Assembly (NCBI GenBank): GCA_030693415.1
Contig: JAUYAR010000160.1
Location: 1 to 37,547 of the forward strand
From: Candidatus Cloacimonadaceae bacterium
GTDB lineage: Bacteria; Cloacimonadota; Cloacimonadia; Cloacimonadales; Cloacimonadaceae
Length of the DNA: 37,547 nt
Direction of reading: 5' to 3'
The notes below the pieces were generated by a model. It did not search any database, was not told where the DNA came from, and saw only the letters and a program-made list of their open reading frames with translations. This document shows positions 16,359 through 23,671 of this stretch, piece after piece (the first letter of the stretch is position 1; each line of letters opens with the position of its first letter). The position numbers and the translations under genes are program-made.

Positions 16359-16446
16359 GCTGGAGTGGTGAAATTGGTATACACGCTAGTTTCAGGGACT
16401 AGTGAGCGATGAGCTCATGGGGGTTCGAGTCCCCCCTTCAGCACCA
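16359..16446 (+). tRNA. tRNA-Leu (anticodon CAG)
   Basis: The acceptor GCTGGAG pairs with CTTCAGC, and the discriminator is A, as leucine tRNAs require. The D-arm has GAAATTGGTATAC. The anticodon loop TTCAGGG carries CAG (16393-16395). The long variable arm (GAGCGATGAGCTC) is typical of class II tRNAs. The T-arm is GGGGGTTCGAGTCCCCC, and CCA is encoded. Confidence 0.96.
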
Positions 16447-16569
16447 TATTTTTATCCTCTTGATTCCATGTATTTTAGGCGCGCAAAATCTCAAATCCAA
16501 TAAAAAAGATTGACGTATTTACAAGCTATGCAAATCCTTGCACGAAGAATAAAAATGAAAGAGTTTGAT

Positions 16570-17079
16570 ATGAACGAATACCGCACTATAATCGACAAAC
16601 TCAATATGATGGCTCATCCCGAGGGTGGGTTTTATCGCCGCAACTGGCAATCGCTTCTGATGGGAAACGTCAAAGACAACACCGGAAAGGAGATCTTTCC
16701 AAACCGCTTCATCGGTTCATCGATAATTTATCTTCTGCCCGAGAACATGGTCTGTAAATGGCACCGCGTCAAATGCGACGAGATGTGGCATCACTATCGG
16801 GGCACCGCTCTGAAGATGTATCTGCTTTCGCAAAAAGGCTTGGAGACGATCATCCTGGGCTCCGATATCATCAGCGGAGAAATGCCGCAGTTTTTGATCC
16901 CGCGGAATACCTGGTTCGCAGCCGAACTGATCGAGCCAAAGGATTATGCCCTATGCGGTTGCACGCTCTGGCCAACCTTTTCCTACACCGATTTTGAGCT
17001 TGCGGAAACGGATAGCCTGGTGGATGATTTCCCCGCTCAGAAAGAGATCATCGAACGCATCCAAAATCACGCTCAATAA
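16570..17079 (+). CDS. cupin family protein (DUF985-like)
   Basis: This 169-residue protein is placed from the ATG at 16570; an AAAGAG is 7 nt upstream, and two earlier in-frame ATGs add only variable residues. It matches cupin family DUF985, with landmarks EGGFYRRNW, SSIIYLLPENMVCKWHRVKCDEMWHHYRG (metal-site His and Glu), LGSDIISGEMPQFLIP and GCTLWPTFSYTDFEL. Its function is not established; a sugar-binding or isomerase-like role has been suggested for relatives. It is followed 15 nt later by PhoH and may share a transcript with it. Confidence 0.85.
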   Translation: MNEYRTIIDKLNMMAHPEGGFYRRNWQSLLMGNVKDNTGKEIFPNRFIGSSIIYLLPENMVCKWHRVKCDEMWHHYRGTALKMYLLSQKGLETIILGSDIISGEMPQFLIPRNTWFAAELIEPKDYALCGCTLWPTFSYTDFELAETDSLVDDFPAQKEIIERIQNHAQ

Positions 17080-17094
17080 GGAATTGTCAAGCAC

Positions 17095-18435
17095 ATGGAA
17101 AAGAAAATCTTCATCCTGGATACAAACGTTCTCATTCACAGCCCACAATCGCTGTTTTCCTTTGACGAACACCGCGTGGTGATCCCGATAGTGGTGATCG
17201 AAGAGCTTGACCAATTCAAGAAAGGCGTCGATGAAAAAAGCCGCAATGCCCGCCAGATCGGACGCTACCTCGATTCTTTGCGTAAGCTGGGATCTTTGCA
17301 GGAAGGGGTCAAAACCGAACACGGCGGCGTCATCCAAGTCACGGTCAACAAGGACGTTACGGATACCGCAGCGAAGCTCTTTTTCCTCGATCGAAACGAC
17401 AATCTGATTATCGGCACGGCGCTCTATTTCAAAAACAAGTTTCCGGATAGCGAGGTGACTCTCGTCTCCAAAGACGCCAATGTGCGCATCAAATCCGATA
17501 GCATCGGTATCAATGCCGAAAACTATGAATCCGATACGATCAAATTTGACGAGTATTATACCGGATGGTCGGTGCTCGAAATCGAAAGCGCCATCTGGGA
17601 TGAGATCGCCATTAAAAAATATACTGCCAACACCTTCGGCGAATTTCAACCCAACGAGTTTGTCCGCTTTATCGACAAAGACAATCCCGAAAAGGTCAAG
17701 ACTATGCGCTATATGCAGGCGCACAATTCATTTTACGCGCTGCAAAGCTATACCGGGCAGGAAGTTTTTGGCGTGAAAGCCCGCAATTTTGAGCAAGAAA
17801 TGGCGTTGGACGCACTTCTGGATGACAACATCAAGCTCGTGAGCCTCTCCGGACGAGCCGGAACAGGGAAAACCCTTTTGGCTATGGCAGCGGGACTCCA
17901 AAAAGTGGTCGAGGAAAGCAAATATACCCGGCTTGTTATCTCGCGTCCTATATCTCCCCTTGGCAAGGATTTGGGCTATCTGCCGGGCACTAAGGCGGAG
18001 AAATTCAACCCTTGGATGCAGCCCATCTATGATAACATGGATATCCTGCTATCCCTGCACGAGGACAAATCTGCCGAGAATTTCAAGAGTAAAAAGAAAG
18101 CGAGCATTTTTGACTTTATGGATTATGGTTTTTTGGAGCTCGAACCGCTCACCTATATCCGCGGACGCAGCCTGCCGGATCAGTTTATCATCATCGACGA
18201 AGCGCAAAACCTTACACCGCACGAGATGAAGACGATCATCACCCGCGCTGGGGAAAACACCAAACTCGTGCTCACCGGCGATCCCTATCAGATCGATATC
18301 CCCTACCTCGATTCGCAGAGCAACGGACTCTCCGTAGCGGTGGAAAAGCTCAAGCATGAAGACATCATCGCCCACGTCACCCTGGAAAAAGGGGAACGTT
18401 CCAAACTTGCCGACATGGCAGCCAAGTATTTCTAA
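17095..18435 (+). CDS. PIN domain-PhoH ATPase (PhoH2-type)
   Basis: This 446-residue fusion combines an N-terminal PIN ribonuclease domain with a C-terminal PhoH P-loop ATPase. The PIN domain has acidic motifs IFILDTNVLIH (Asp9) and, further on, VSKDANVR (Asp127). The ATPase has Walker A GRAGTGKT (253-260), Walker B IIIDEAQN (365-372) and TGDPYQID (394-401). PIN-PhoH proteins act as RNA helicase/RNases in relatives and are often tied to toxin-antitoxin function, but no antitoxin gene is seen here. It lies between a cupin gene and alr with 12-15 nt gaps, suggesting one transcript. Confidence 0.94.
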   Translation: MEKKIFILDTNVLIHSPQSLFSFDEHRVVIPIVVIEELDQFKKGVDEKSRNARQIGRYLDSLRKLGSLQEGVKTEHGGVIQVTVNKDVTDTAAKLFFLDRNDNLIIGTALYFKNKFPDSEVTLVSKDANVRIKSDSIGINAENYESDTIKFDEYYTGWSVLEIESAIWDEIAIKKYTANTFGEFQPNEFVRFIDKDNPEKVKTMRYMQAHNSFYALQSYTGQEVFGVKARNFEQEMALDALLDDNIKLVSLSGRAGTGKTLLAMAAGLQKVVEESKYTRLVISRPISPLGKDLGYLPGTKAEKFNPWMQPIYDNMDILLSLHEDKSAENFKSKKKASIFDFMDYGFLELEPLTYIRGRSLPDQFIIIDEAQNLTPHEMKTIITRAGENTKLVLTGDPYQIDIPYLDSQSNGLSVAVEKLKHEDIIAHVTLEKGERSKLADMAAKYF

Positions 18436-18447
18436 GGCAGGACATTG

Positions 18448-20337
18448 ATGCACAAGATCCGCGAACGTAGCTGGGTGGAAATCGATCTCGCCGCTTATCG
18501 TCATAACCTTCAAGCACTCAAAGCTTTGATGCATCCAAAGCAGGAATTCCTGCAAATCGTCAAAGCCGATGCCTATGGTCACGGAGCCTTTGAGATCGCC
18601 AGGATCGCGGTTTTGGAAGGAGCCGTCATGCTCGGAGTCGCCAATGCCGATGAAGGCAAGCTGCTCCGCGTTCAGGGCTGCAAGATTCCCATTTTGATCC
18701 TGTCTCCCTCTTTGGAAACTGAGTTGGACGCCATCCTCGCCTATGATTTGATCCCAAGCGTTTCTGACGCCGCTTTTCTCTTTTCCTTGAATAATGCCGC
18801 TGTCAAGGCGGAAATGCGCGTCCGCATTCATCTCAAGTTCGACACGGGCATGCATCGCAGCGGAGCCCACTGCGAGGATTGGGAAAAGCTGATCAATGCA
18901 TTGGACAAATGTGCAAACCTCACCCTGGAGGGAATCTTTTCCCATTTCGCCAGCAGCGAAAGCGACAAAGAATACAGCGCTTTTCAGGAGATGTGCTTTG
19001 ATGAATTGATCGGCAAACTGAAACACAAACCCCGCTATATCCACATCTCAAACAGCTCCGCCATCGTCAATGGGATGGGACAAAACAGCAATCTCGTGCG
19101 CCTGGGCATCCTTTGCTTTGGAGTTTACACCCACCCCGCGCAAATCCCGATCATCGATCTCAAACCGGTGATGACCTTCAAAGCCGCAATTTCTCAGATC
19201 AAGAGCATCTCCGCAGGCGCGGGGCTTGGCTATAATCTCACCTGGACTGCCGCGCGTGATACACGCTATGCCATCATACCAATCGGCTATGCGGATGGTT
19301 ACGACTTCCTGCTGTCGAACCGCGGAATTGTGTTGGTAAACGATTCTCTCTGTCCCGTGATCGGTAGAATCAGCATGGATATGATCACCATCGATATCAC
19401 CGATGTGGAAGATGTCCGGATCGGGGACGAAGCTACGCTTTTAGGAGTCGGACATCCAGCTTTGAGAGCGGAAATGCTTGCCGCGCAATATAATGGCTCA
19501 GCATACGAACTTCTCTGCCAAGTGGGCAGACGCGCCAAACGCTATTACTTTGACGAAAATGGATTGGTGACCAGTTCTCCACTGTCGCGGCGCGATTTTG
19601 TGTCCTCGGATTTCAGCGATTCCAAGCTTGCTCAGATCATCGAATCCGCCCTCGCGCAGAGATTGCAAAGCGAGGAAATCGGCGAACTCATCTCCCGCGA
19701 GATATTGCGCAACTTCTTTTACAACAAGGATATGGATATCCATTACCGCAAAAACTTCAAGCACAAAGTGCGCTTTGATACATCGGACAGGGTTGGCTAC
19801 TACCGTGCGCACACTGAGCTGAGCTTTCGCAAGATATTACAAAACGACTATTTCATCGTTGCCTGCGCCAATTCGGACGAAGCCTTGAAAGCATATTTCA
19901 GACGCAACGACGTCGAGTATAGATGGTTGATGGACGATAATTTCACTCTCAGCGCGGAAGTCTTCGAATTGAGCGAAGTCCGCGTCAATGACCTTGTGCT
20001 CGATACCGAACTCATAAATAACGGCGATTGTTTCGAAATCCGCTGCTTCCATCCGTCGCTGAAGTCTCTTGTGGGCAGGGAGATGGAGTTTTTTATCAAC
20101 ACCAGGACGCTATATCCAACCGCCTCGCATCAACTCAGCATCTTCATCACCGAGCTCACCCACGGAGTCAGCATCATATACGAATATCCAGAGACGATCA
20201 AATCTGTGGAGACGATCCCCTTTTTCTCCGGTCAAAACAAGTTTCCAATGATCACCAAACAAGGCAATTCAATCAGCGTTGAAACCTCCGCGGAAGAATG
20301 GGTATTCCCCCTCTCCGGCGTAGTTTTTGCATATTGA
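18448..20337 (+). CDS. alr: alanine racemase with unknown C-terminal extension
   Basis: The ATG at 18448 (CAGGA 5 nt upstream) is preferred to the TTG one codon earlier, giving 629 residues. The first ~370 are a complete alanine racemase: PLP lysine Lys39 in VKADAYGHG, HLKFDTGMHRSG, RLGILCFGVY (Arg219), catalytic Tyr262 in GLGYNLTW, PIGYADGY and SMDM. It makes D-alanine for peptidoglycan. Residues ~375-629 are not part of any alanine racemase I know: a helical stretch (LAQIIESALAQRLQSEEIG) is followed by beta-rich sequence with YRAHTELSFRK and THGVSIIYEYP. The reading frame is continuous and no frameshift is seen, so the fusion looks real. Confidence 0.93.
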   Translation: MHKIRERSWVEIDLAAYRHNLQALKALMHPKQEFLQIVKADAYGHGAFEIARIAVLEGAVMLGVANADEGKLLRVQGCKIPILILSPSLETELDAILAYDLIPSVSDAAFLFSLNNAAVKAEMRVRIHLKFDTGMHRSGAHCEDWEKLINALDKCANLTLEGIFSHFASSESDKEYSAFQEMCFDELIGKLKHKPRYIHISNSSAIVNGMGQNSNLVRLGILCFGVYTHPAQIPIIDLKPVMTFKAAISQIKSISAGAGLGYNLTWTAARDTRYAIIPIGYADGYDFLLSNRGIVLVNDSLCPVIGRISMDMITIDITDVEDVRIGDEATLLGVGHPALRAEMLAAQYNGSAYELLCQVGRRAKRYYFDENGLVTSSPLSRRDFVSSDFSDSKLAQIIESALAQRLQSEEIGELISREILRNFFYNKDMDIHYRKNFKHKVRFDTSDRVGYYRAHTELSFRKILQNDYFIVACANSDEALKAYFRRNDVEYRWLMDDNFTLSAEVFELSEVRVNDLVLDTELINNGDCFEIRCFHPSLKSLVGREMEFFINTRTLYPTASHQLSIFITELTHGVSIIYEYPETIKSVETIPFFSGQNKFPMITKQGNSISVETSAEEWVFPLSGVVFAY

Positions 20338-20345
20338 AGGGGTTT

Positions 20346-20374
20346 CTGTAGCGCAGGATGCCGATCCTGCGGAA
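20346..20374. repeat. GTAGCGCAG hairpin repeat, copy 2 (covarying)
   Basis: The stem is CGCAGGAT/ATCCTGCG (20352-20359 with 20364-20371) around loop GCCG. Relative to copy 1, one G-C pair replaces C-G at the same position, so pairing is kept. Confidence 0.85.
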
Positions 20375-20405
20375 GAGTGTAAACCCTGTCAAACGAGGTC
20401 ATCGT

Positions 20406-20434
20406 TTCCGCAGCATCGGCATGCTGCGCTACAG
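20406..20434. repeat. GTAGCGCAG hairpin repeat, copy 3 (inverted)
   Basis: This is the inverse orientation of copies 1 and 2. Its stem CGCAGCAT/ATGCTGCG matches copy 1. Together with copy 2 it forms an imperfect inverted repeat (27 of 29 identical) 32 nt apart, between the convergent alr and vor genes. Confidence 0.85.
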
Positions 20435-20435
20435 G

Positions 20436-20462
20436 TAAAAAAACCCGGTCATCAAAACCGGG
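20436..20462 (-). terminator. terminator of the vor operon
   Basis: On the minus strand CCCGGT and ACCGGG (20457-20462 with 20444-20449) form a 6-bp stem followed by seven T (complement of 20437-20443), starting 25 nt after the vorC stop. Confidence 0.75.
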
Positions 20463-20486
20463 GCGATAAACAAGCGTTAAAATGTG

Positions 20487-21026
20487 CTATTGTCTTCCCA
20501 ATTCCATACCGCGTTTAATGGCGGTGAGGTTTTTTTCCAACAAATCGACGTTTTTCTCTTTGAGGAATTCGGTGAGGTCGTGTTCCATGGTATCATATTT
20601 GATCAGTTTCGTCTTGCCGATGACCATGCCGATGGCGAGCATATTGAGCACCATCACGCTGCCGATCTCTTTGGCGATCTCGCTCATCGGAGCGGCAACG
20701 ATAACGACGTCATCGCGTTTGATGCCATGTGGGCACATGTCCGTATTGATGATGATGACTCCGCCTTTGCGGACGGTTGGGCCAAACTTGTCCAATGACG
20801 GTTGATTCAACGCCACGAGGATATCCGGATAGCTGACTATGGGCGAAGCGATCGGCTCGTTGGAAACGACAGTAGCCACATTTGCGGTACCGCCACGCAT
20901 TTCAGGTCCATAAGAAGGCAGCCAGGAAACGTGTTTGCCTTCTTTCATTCCGGCTTGGGCGATGAACTTGCCGATAGTGAGGACGCCCTGTCCTCCGAAC
21001 CCGGCACAAATCAGTTCAGTTTTCAT
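20487..21026 (-). CDS. vorC: 2-oxoacid:ferredoxin oxidoreductase, gamma subunit
   Basis: This 179-residue subunit starts with CAGFGGQGVLTIGK (GFGGQG at 9-14), the signature of the POR/KOR/VOR gamma domain, and contains GPEMRGGTANVATVVS and NTDMCPHGIKRDD. It completes the active enzyme with the alpha and beta subunits and the ferredoxin-like delta. The start codon overlaps the beta stop by one base (TAATG), so translation is coupled. The naming follows the VorABCD set. A KorC reading cannot be excluded. Confidence 0.92.
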   Translation of the reverse strand: MKTELICAGFGGQGVLTIGKFIAQAGMKEGKHVSWLPSYGPEMRGGTANVATVVSNEPIASPIVSYPDILVALNQPSLDKFGPTVRKGGVIIINTDMCPHGIKRDDVVIVAAPMSEIAKEIGSVMVLNMLAIGMVIGKTKLIKYDTMEHDLTEFLKEKNVDLLEKNLTAIKRGMELGRQ

Positions 21027-21775
21027 TATTCTACTCCCTCGCCTTTGTCACGGAAACAGCCCACTTTGAAGAAGGGAAGCATGTTTTCCCGTGCCCAATC
21101 GCGTGATTTGACCGGATCGATGCCCCAGTTTGTGGGACAGGTGCTGATCAATTCCACAAAAGTGAAACCTCGTCCTTCCTTGTTGTATTGAATCGCTTTG
21201 TTGACCGCTTTCTTGGCTTTGATAATCTCCGCCGGGCTGAGCAGCGACACGCGTTCGATATAATATGGAGCTACCAAGGTTGCCAGCAATTCGCTTGCGC
21301 GGATGGGATAACCGATGTCGTCCACCTTGCGTCCGTATGGACTGGTGGTGGTTTTCATGTCCGGCAGGGTTGTCGGAGCCATCTGTCCGCCAGTCATGCC
21401 ATAGATGGCGTTATTGACGAAGAACACGCTGATGTGCTCTCCGCGGTTTGCGGCATGGATGATCTCCGCGGTGCCGATGGCGGCAAGATCTCCATCTCCC
21501 TGATAGGTGAAGACATGCATATCCGGCCTCGCGCGTTTCATGCCTGTCGCAACAGCCGGAGCTCTGCCATGTGCGGCTTGCGCCATGTCAAAATTGAAGA
21601 ACTTATATGCGAAAACCGAGCAGCCGACAGGTGCGACGCCGGCCATCTTGTTGATGAGCCCAAATTCCTCGACCGCTTCGGCGATGAGGCGGTGCGCCAC
21701 GCCATGCAGACAGCCGGGACAATAAGTGAACGGGGTTTTGGTGAATGTGCTTGGTCTGGTTGCGATTACTTCCAT
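21026..21775 (-). CDS. vorA: 2-oxoacid:ferredoxin oxidoreductase, beta (TPP) subunit
   Basis: This 249-residue thiamine pyrophosphate subunit has CPGC (19-22), the TPP-Mg motif GDGD (93-96) with NN at 121-122 about 28 residues later, and GMTGGQ. It catalyses ferredoxin-linked decarboxylation of a 2-oxo acid to the acyl-CoA. Branched-chain substrates are expected for the VorB-type partner. The ATG is 12 nt after the alpha stop. The alpha-beta-gamma order and spacing fit a conserved operon. Confidence 0.94.
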   Translation of the reverse strand: MEVIATRPSTFTKTPFTYCPGCLHGVAHRLIAEAVEEFGLINKMAGVAPVGCSVFAYKFFNFDMAQAAHGRAPAVATGMKRARPDMHVFTYQGDGDLAAIGTAEIIHAANRGEHISVFFVNNAIYGMTGGQMAPTTLPDMKTTTSPYGRKVDDIGYPIRASELLATLVAPYYIERVSLLSPAEIIKAKKAVNKAIQYNKEGRGFTFVELISTCPTNWGIDPVKSRDWARENMLPFFKVGCFRDKGEGVE

Positions 21776-21787
21776 TTCTCTTCTCCC

Positions 21788-22867
21788 TTAAAAACAAGCT
21801 TCCAGCTTGGCTTTGATCTCTGCGGGGGTGAAGACGATGCCGCCAACCTTGCCCCAAAACTTAATCGGCACTTTGCCGGCAACAGCGATCTTGACATCGT
21901 CTAACATTTGTCCCGTATTTAATTCAAAGACATACACTTGCTTGACCTTCTTTCCAATCGCGGCGTGGATCGCTGCGTAGGGATATGGCCAGCAGGTGAT
22001 GGGTCGGATGAGCCCGATGTTTTTTCCTTCGCAGTTGAGTTCGTGGACTGCGGATTTGACGATGCGTGAGGCGGTGCCCCAGGCTACGCAGAGGATCTCG
22101 TTGTCGTCGTTCACGTTATACTTTTCATAGCGCAGCTCGTCGCGGTTTACGATGGCATATTTGGCAAAGAGCTGGTTGACGTGTTTTTCAAGCACGAGCG
22201 GGTCAATCTCGAGAGAATTGATCTCATGATGGTGTTTGGAGTCACCGTCTTCATTTGGACAAATACACCAAGAATCGTGTTGTTTGCCAAGTTCTTCCAT
22301 TTCCTCGGCGCTCTTGGCGGGCTTGAATTCCACCGGCTCCATCATTTGCCCGAGCATGCCGTCCGCGAGGATGAGCACTGGATTGCGATATTTATCCGCC
22401 AATTCGAAAGCTTCGCTTGCCATGTCTGCGAATTCCTGGACGGAACTTGGGGCAAGGACGATGCAGCGGTAATCTCCGTGTCCACCGCCTTTAGTGGCTT
22501 GAAAATAATCACCCTGGGCGGGTTGGATGTCTCCCAAGCCGGGACCTCCGCGTTGGACATTCACGATTACGGCGGGAAGCTCGGAGCCGGCAAGATAGGA
22601 AATGCCTTCCATTTTCAACGAAATGCCGGGGGAGGAAGATGAGGTCATGACGCGTTTTCCACAGCCCGCGGCGCCATAGACCATGTTGATGGCGGCGATT
22701 TCGCTCTCCGCTTGGATAAATGTCCCGCCTACCTTGGGCATCATTTTTGCCATGTATTCGATCAATTCGCTTTGCGGGGTGATTGGATAAGCAAAATAGA
22801 GGCGACAGCCCGCACGGAGAGCGGCTTCGGCAACCGCTTCGTTTCCTTTCATCAGAACTTTAGACAT
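21788..22867 (-). CDS. vorB: 2-oxoacid:ferredoxin oxidoreductase, alpha subunit (VorB type)
   Basis: This 359-residue alpha subunit begins MSKVLMKGNEAVAEAALRAG and contains FAYPITPQSELIEYM, TFIQAESEIAAINMVYGAAGCGKRVMTSSSSPGISLKMEG and PVLILADGMLGQMMEP, which match the 3-methyl-2-oxobutanoate (VorB) group closely. The enzyme oxidatively decarboxylates branched-chain 2-oxo acids to acyl-CoA with ferredoxin reduction, useful in valine/leucine fermentation. It lies 9 nt after the ferredoxin gene. Exact substrate specificity needs biochemistry. Confidence 0.94.
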   Translation of the reverse strand: MSKVLMKGNEAVAEAALRAGCRLYFAYPITPQSELIEYMAKMMPKVGGTFIQAESEIAAINMVYGAAGCGKRVMTSSSSPGISLKMEGISYLAGSELPAVIVNVQRGGPGLGDIQPAQGDYFQATKGGGHGDYRCIVLAPSSVQEFADMASEAFELADKYRNPVLILADGMLGQMMEPVEFKPAKSAEEMEELGKQHDSWCICPNEDGDSKHHHEINSLEIDPLVLEKHVNQLFAKYAIVNRDELRYEKYNVNDDNEILCVAWGTASRIVKSAVHELNCEGKNIGLIRPITCWPYPYAAIHAAIGKKVKQVYVFELNTGQMLDDVKIAVAGKVPIKFWGKVGGIVFTPAEIKAKLEACF

Positions 22868-22876
22868 CTCTTCACC

Positions 22877-23080
22877 TCACTTTTCAATCTTGATTGCTAC
22901 GTCAGGACAGGTCAAATAGCACATCTTACATGCGATACAAGCTTCCTGATCAAAACACTCGGAATAGTGGTACCCCTTGGCATTGATGTTATCCGAAAAG
23001 CGTATTATCTTTTTCGGACAAGCAACGATGCAGAGACCACAGCCTTTACAATAAGTTGGGTCAACCGTCATTTTTGGCAT
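22877..23080 (-). CDS. vorD: 2[4Fe-4S] ferredoxin-like delta subunit
   Basis: The start at 23080 is preferred because AAGGAG lies 7 nt upstream; an in-frame ATG six codons earlier lacks it. The 67-residue protein has two C-x2-C-x2-C-x3-C clusters: Cys11/14/17/21 and Cys48/51/54/58. Such proteins pass electrons between the catalytic subunits and free ferredoxin. It is the first gene of the vor operon. Confidence 0.95.
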   Translation of the reverse strand: MPKMTVDPTYCKGCGLCIVACPKKIIRFSDNINAKGYHYSECFDQEACIACKMCYLTCPDVAIKIEK

Positions 23081-23119
23081 GGTTGCACTCCTTTTCATCT
23101 GATTTTTCTGATGCTGAGA

Positions 23120-23148
23120 TAAAGCTTTTAGCTTTGTAAATCTGTCAA
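23120..23148 (-). promoter_or_regulatory. candidate vor promoter with palindromic spacer
   Basis: Minus-strand TTGACA (complement at 23143-23148), 17-nt spacer and GCTTTA (23120-23125). The palindrome AAAGCT-AAA-AGCTTT covers 23121-23135 between the boxes and could be an operator. Confidence 0.45.
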
Positions 23149-23240
23149 ACTATTTCTTTTGCAAATGCCTAAGTTTCCATCGGAAAGAGACATACGGAAT
23201 CATGGGATATCTCCTTTTGAGTGAGCGGATGAACTCTTAA

Positions 23241-23339
23241 AAGAGATGAGATATGAGGTAAGAGAGATGAGATAAGCTGGCGCCGAACGAAAGCAATCAG
23301 CAGCACATTGCTTATATCACATCTCATATCTCATCTCTT
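23241..23339. repeat. 17-bp inverted repeat of AAGAGATGAG type with nested stems
   Basis: AAGAGATGAGATATGAG (23241-23257) is exactly complementary to 23323-23339. Inside are a second copy of AGAGATGAGATA (near 23264), a GATAAGC/GCTTAT pair and a 6-bp AGCAAT/ATTGCT pair (23292-23297 with 23306-23311). Confidence 0.75.
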
Positions 23340-23495
23340 ATATCTATCTCCCATCCCTTCTCCATCCCCTGCCCGCCTTATCCTGATGATCAAAGCATCC
23401 GCATTGCGGTACAGGCTCTTAGCGCGTTTTTCGTATGAAGGAAGCGTCTGTGTATAGTGCATTACGCAGTTAAATAGTTAGTCAAGTAGGTAAGC

Positions 23496-23570
23496 GGATA
23501 TGGAACTACCGACGTCCCCGTCGGTTTCAACCGCGCATGAACCGACGGGGACGTCGGTAATTCCATATCC
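23496..23570. repeat. 31-bp inverted repeat made of two ACCGACG hairpins
   Basis: The arms 23496-23526 and 23540-23570 are complementary at 30 of 31 positions around a 13-nt loop. Each arm itself contains the 18-nt hairpin ACCGACG/CGTCGGT (23508-23525 and 23541-23558), so either one long or two short stems can form. Confidence 0.9.
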
Positions 23571-23647
23571 GTCCTGCGTACTAATCAAGGTTGAACCTTA
23601 TCTCATCTCTCTGCTCTTGCTCTGCTATTACTCTGCTTTCCTCTGTG
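23537..23647. repeat. ~110-bp intergenic block shared with 36857-36964
   Basis: Beginning with ATGAACCGACGG, this segment continues through ACTAATCAAGGTTGAAC and CTGCTCTTGCTCTGC to TTTCCTCTGTG. The block at 36857-36964 has the same order with only a few substitutions and small indels. Confidence 0.85.
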
Positions 23648-23671
23648 ATAAACTCATCTTTCAAATCTCAC

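Larger units (their letters stand above)
23081..23671. other. ~590-nt non-coding gap with nested inverted repeats
   Basis: No gene is convincing here. It contains the vor promoter near 23120-23148, a purine/pyrimidine-rich inverted repeat (23241-23339), a large 31-bp inverted repeat (23496-23570) and a block (23537-23647) that recurs near 36857. Confidence 0.7.

Noticed and set aside
18049-19044. 331-codon open frame opposite phoH/alr
   Set aside because: It spans the junction of two certain genes on the other strand with no conserved features.
23241-23339. CRISPR array
   Set aside because: The repeats are inverted, short and not regularly spaced; no cas genes are present.
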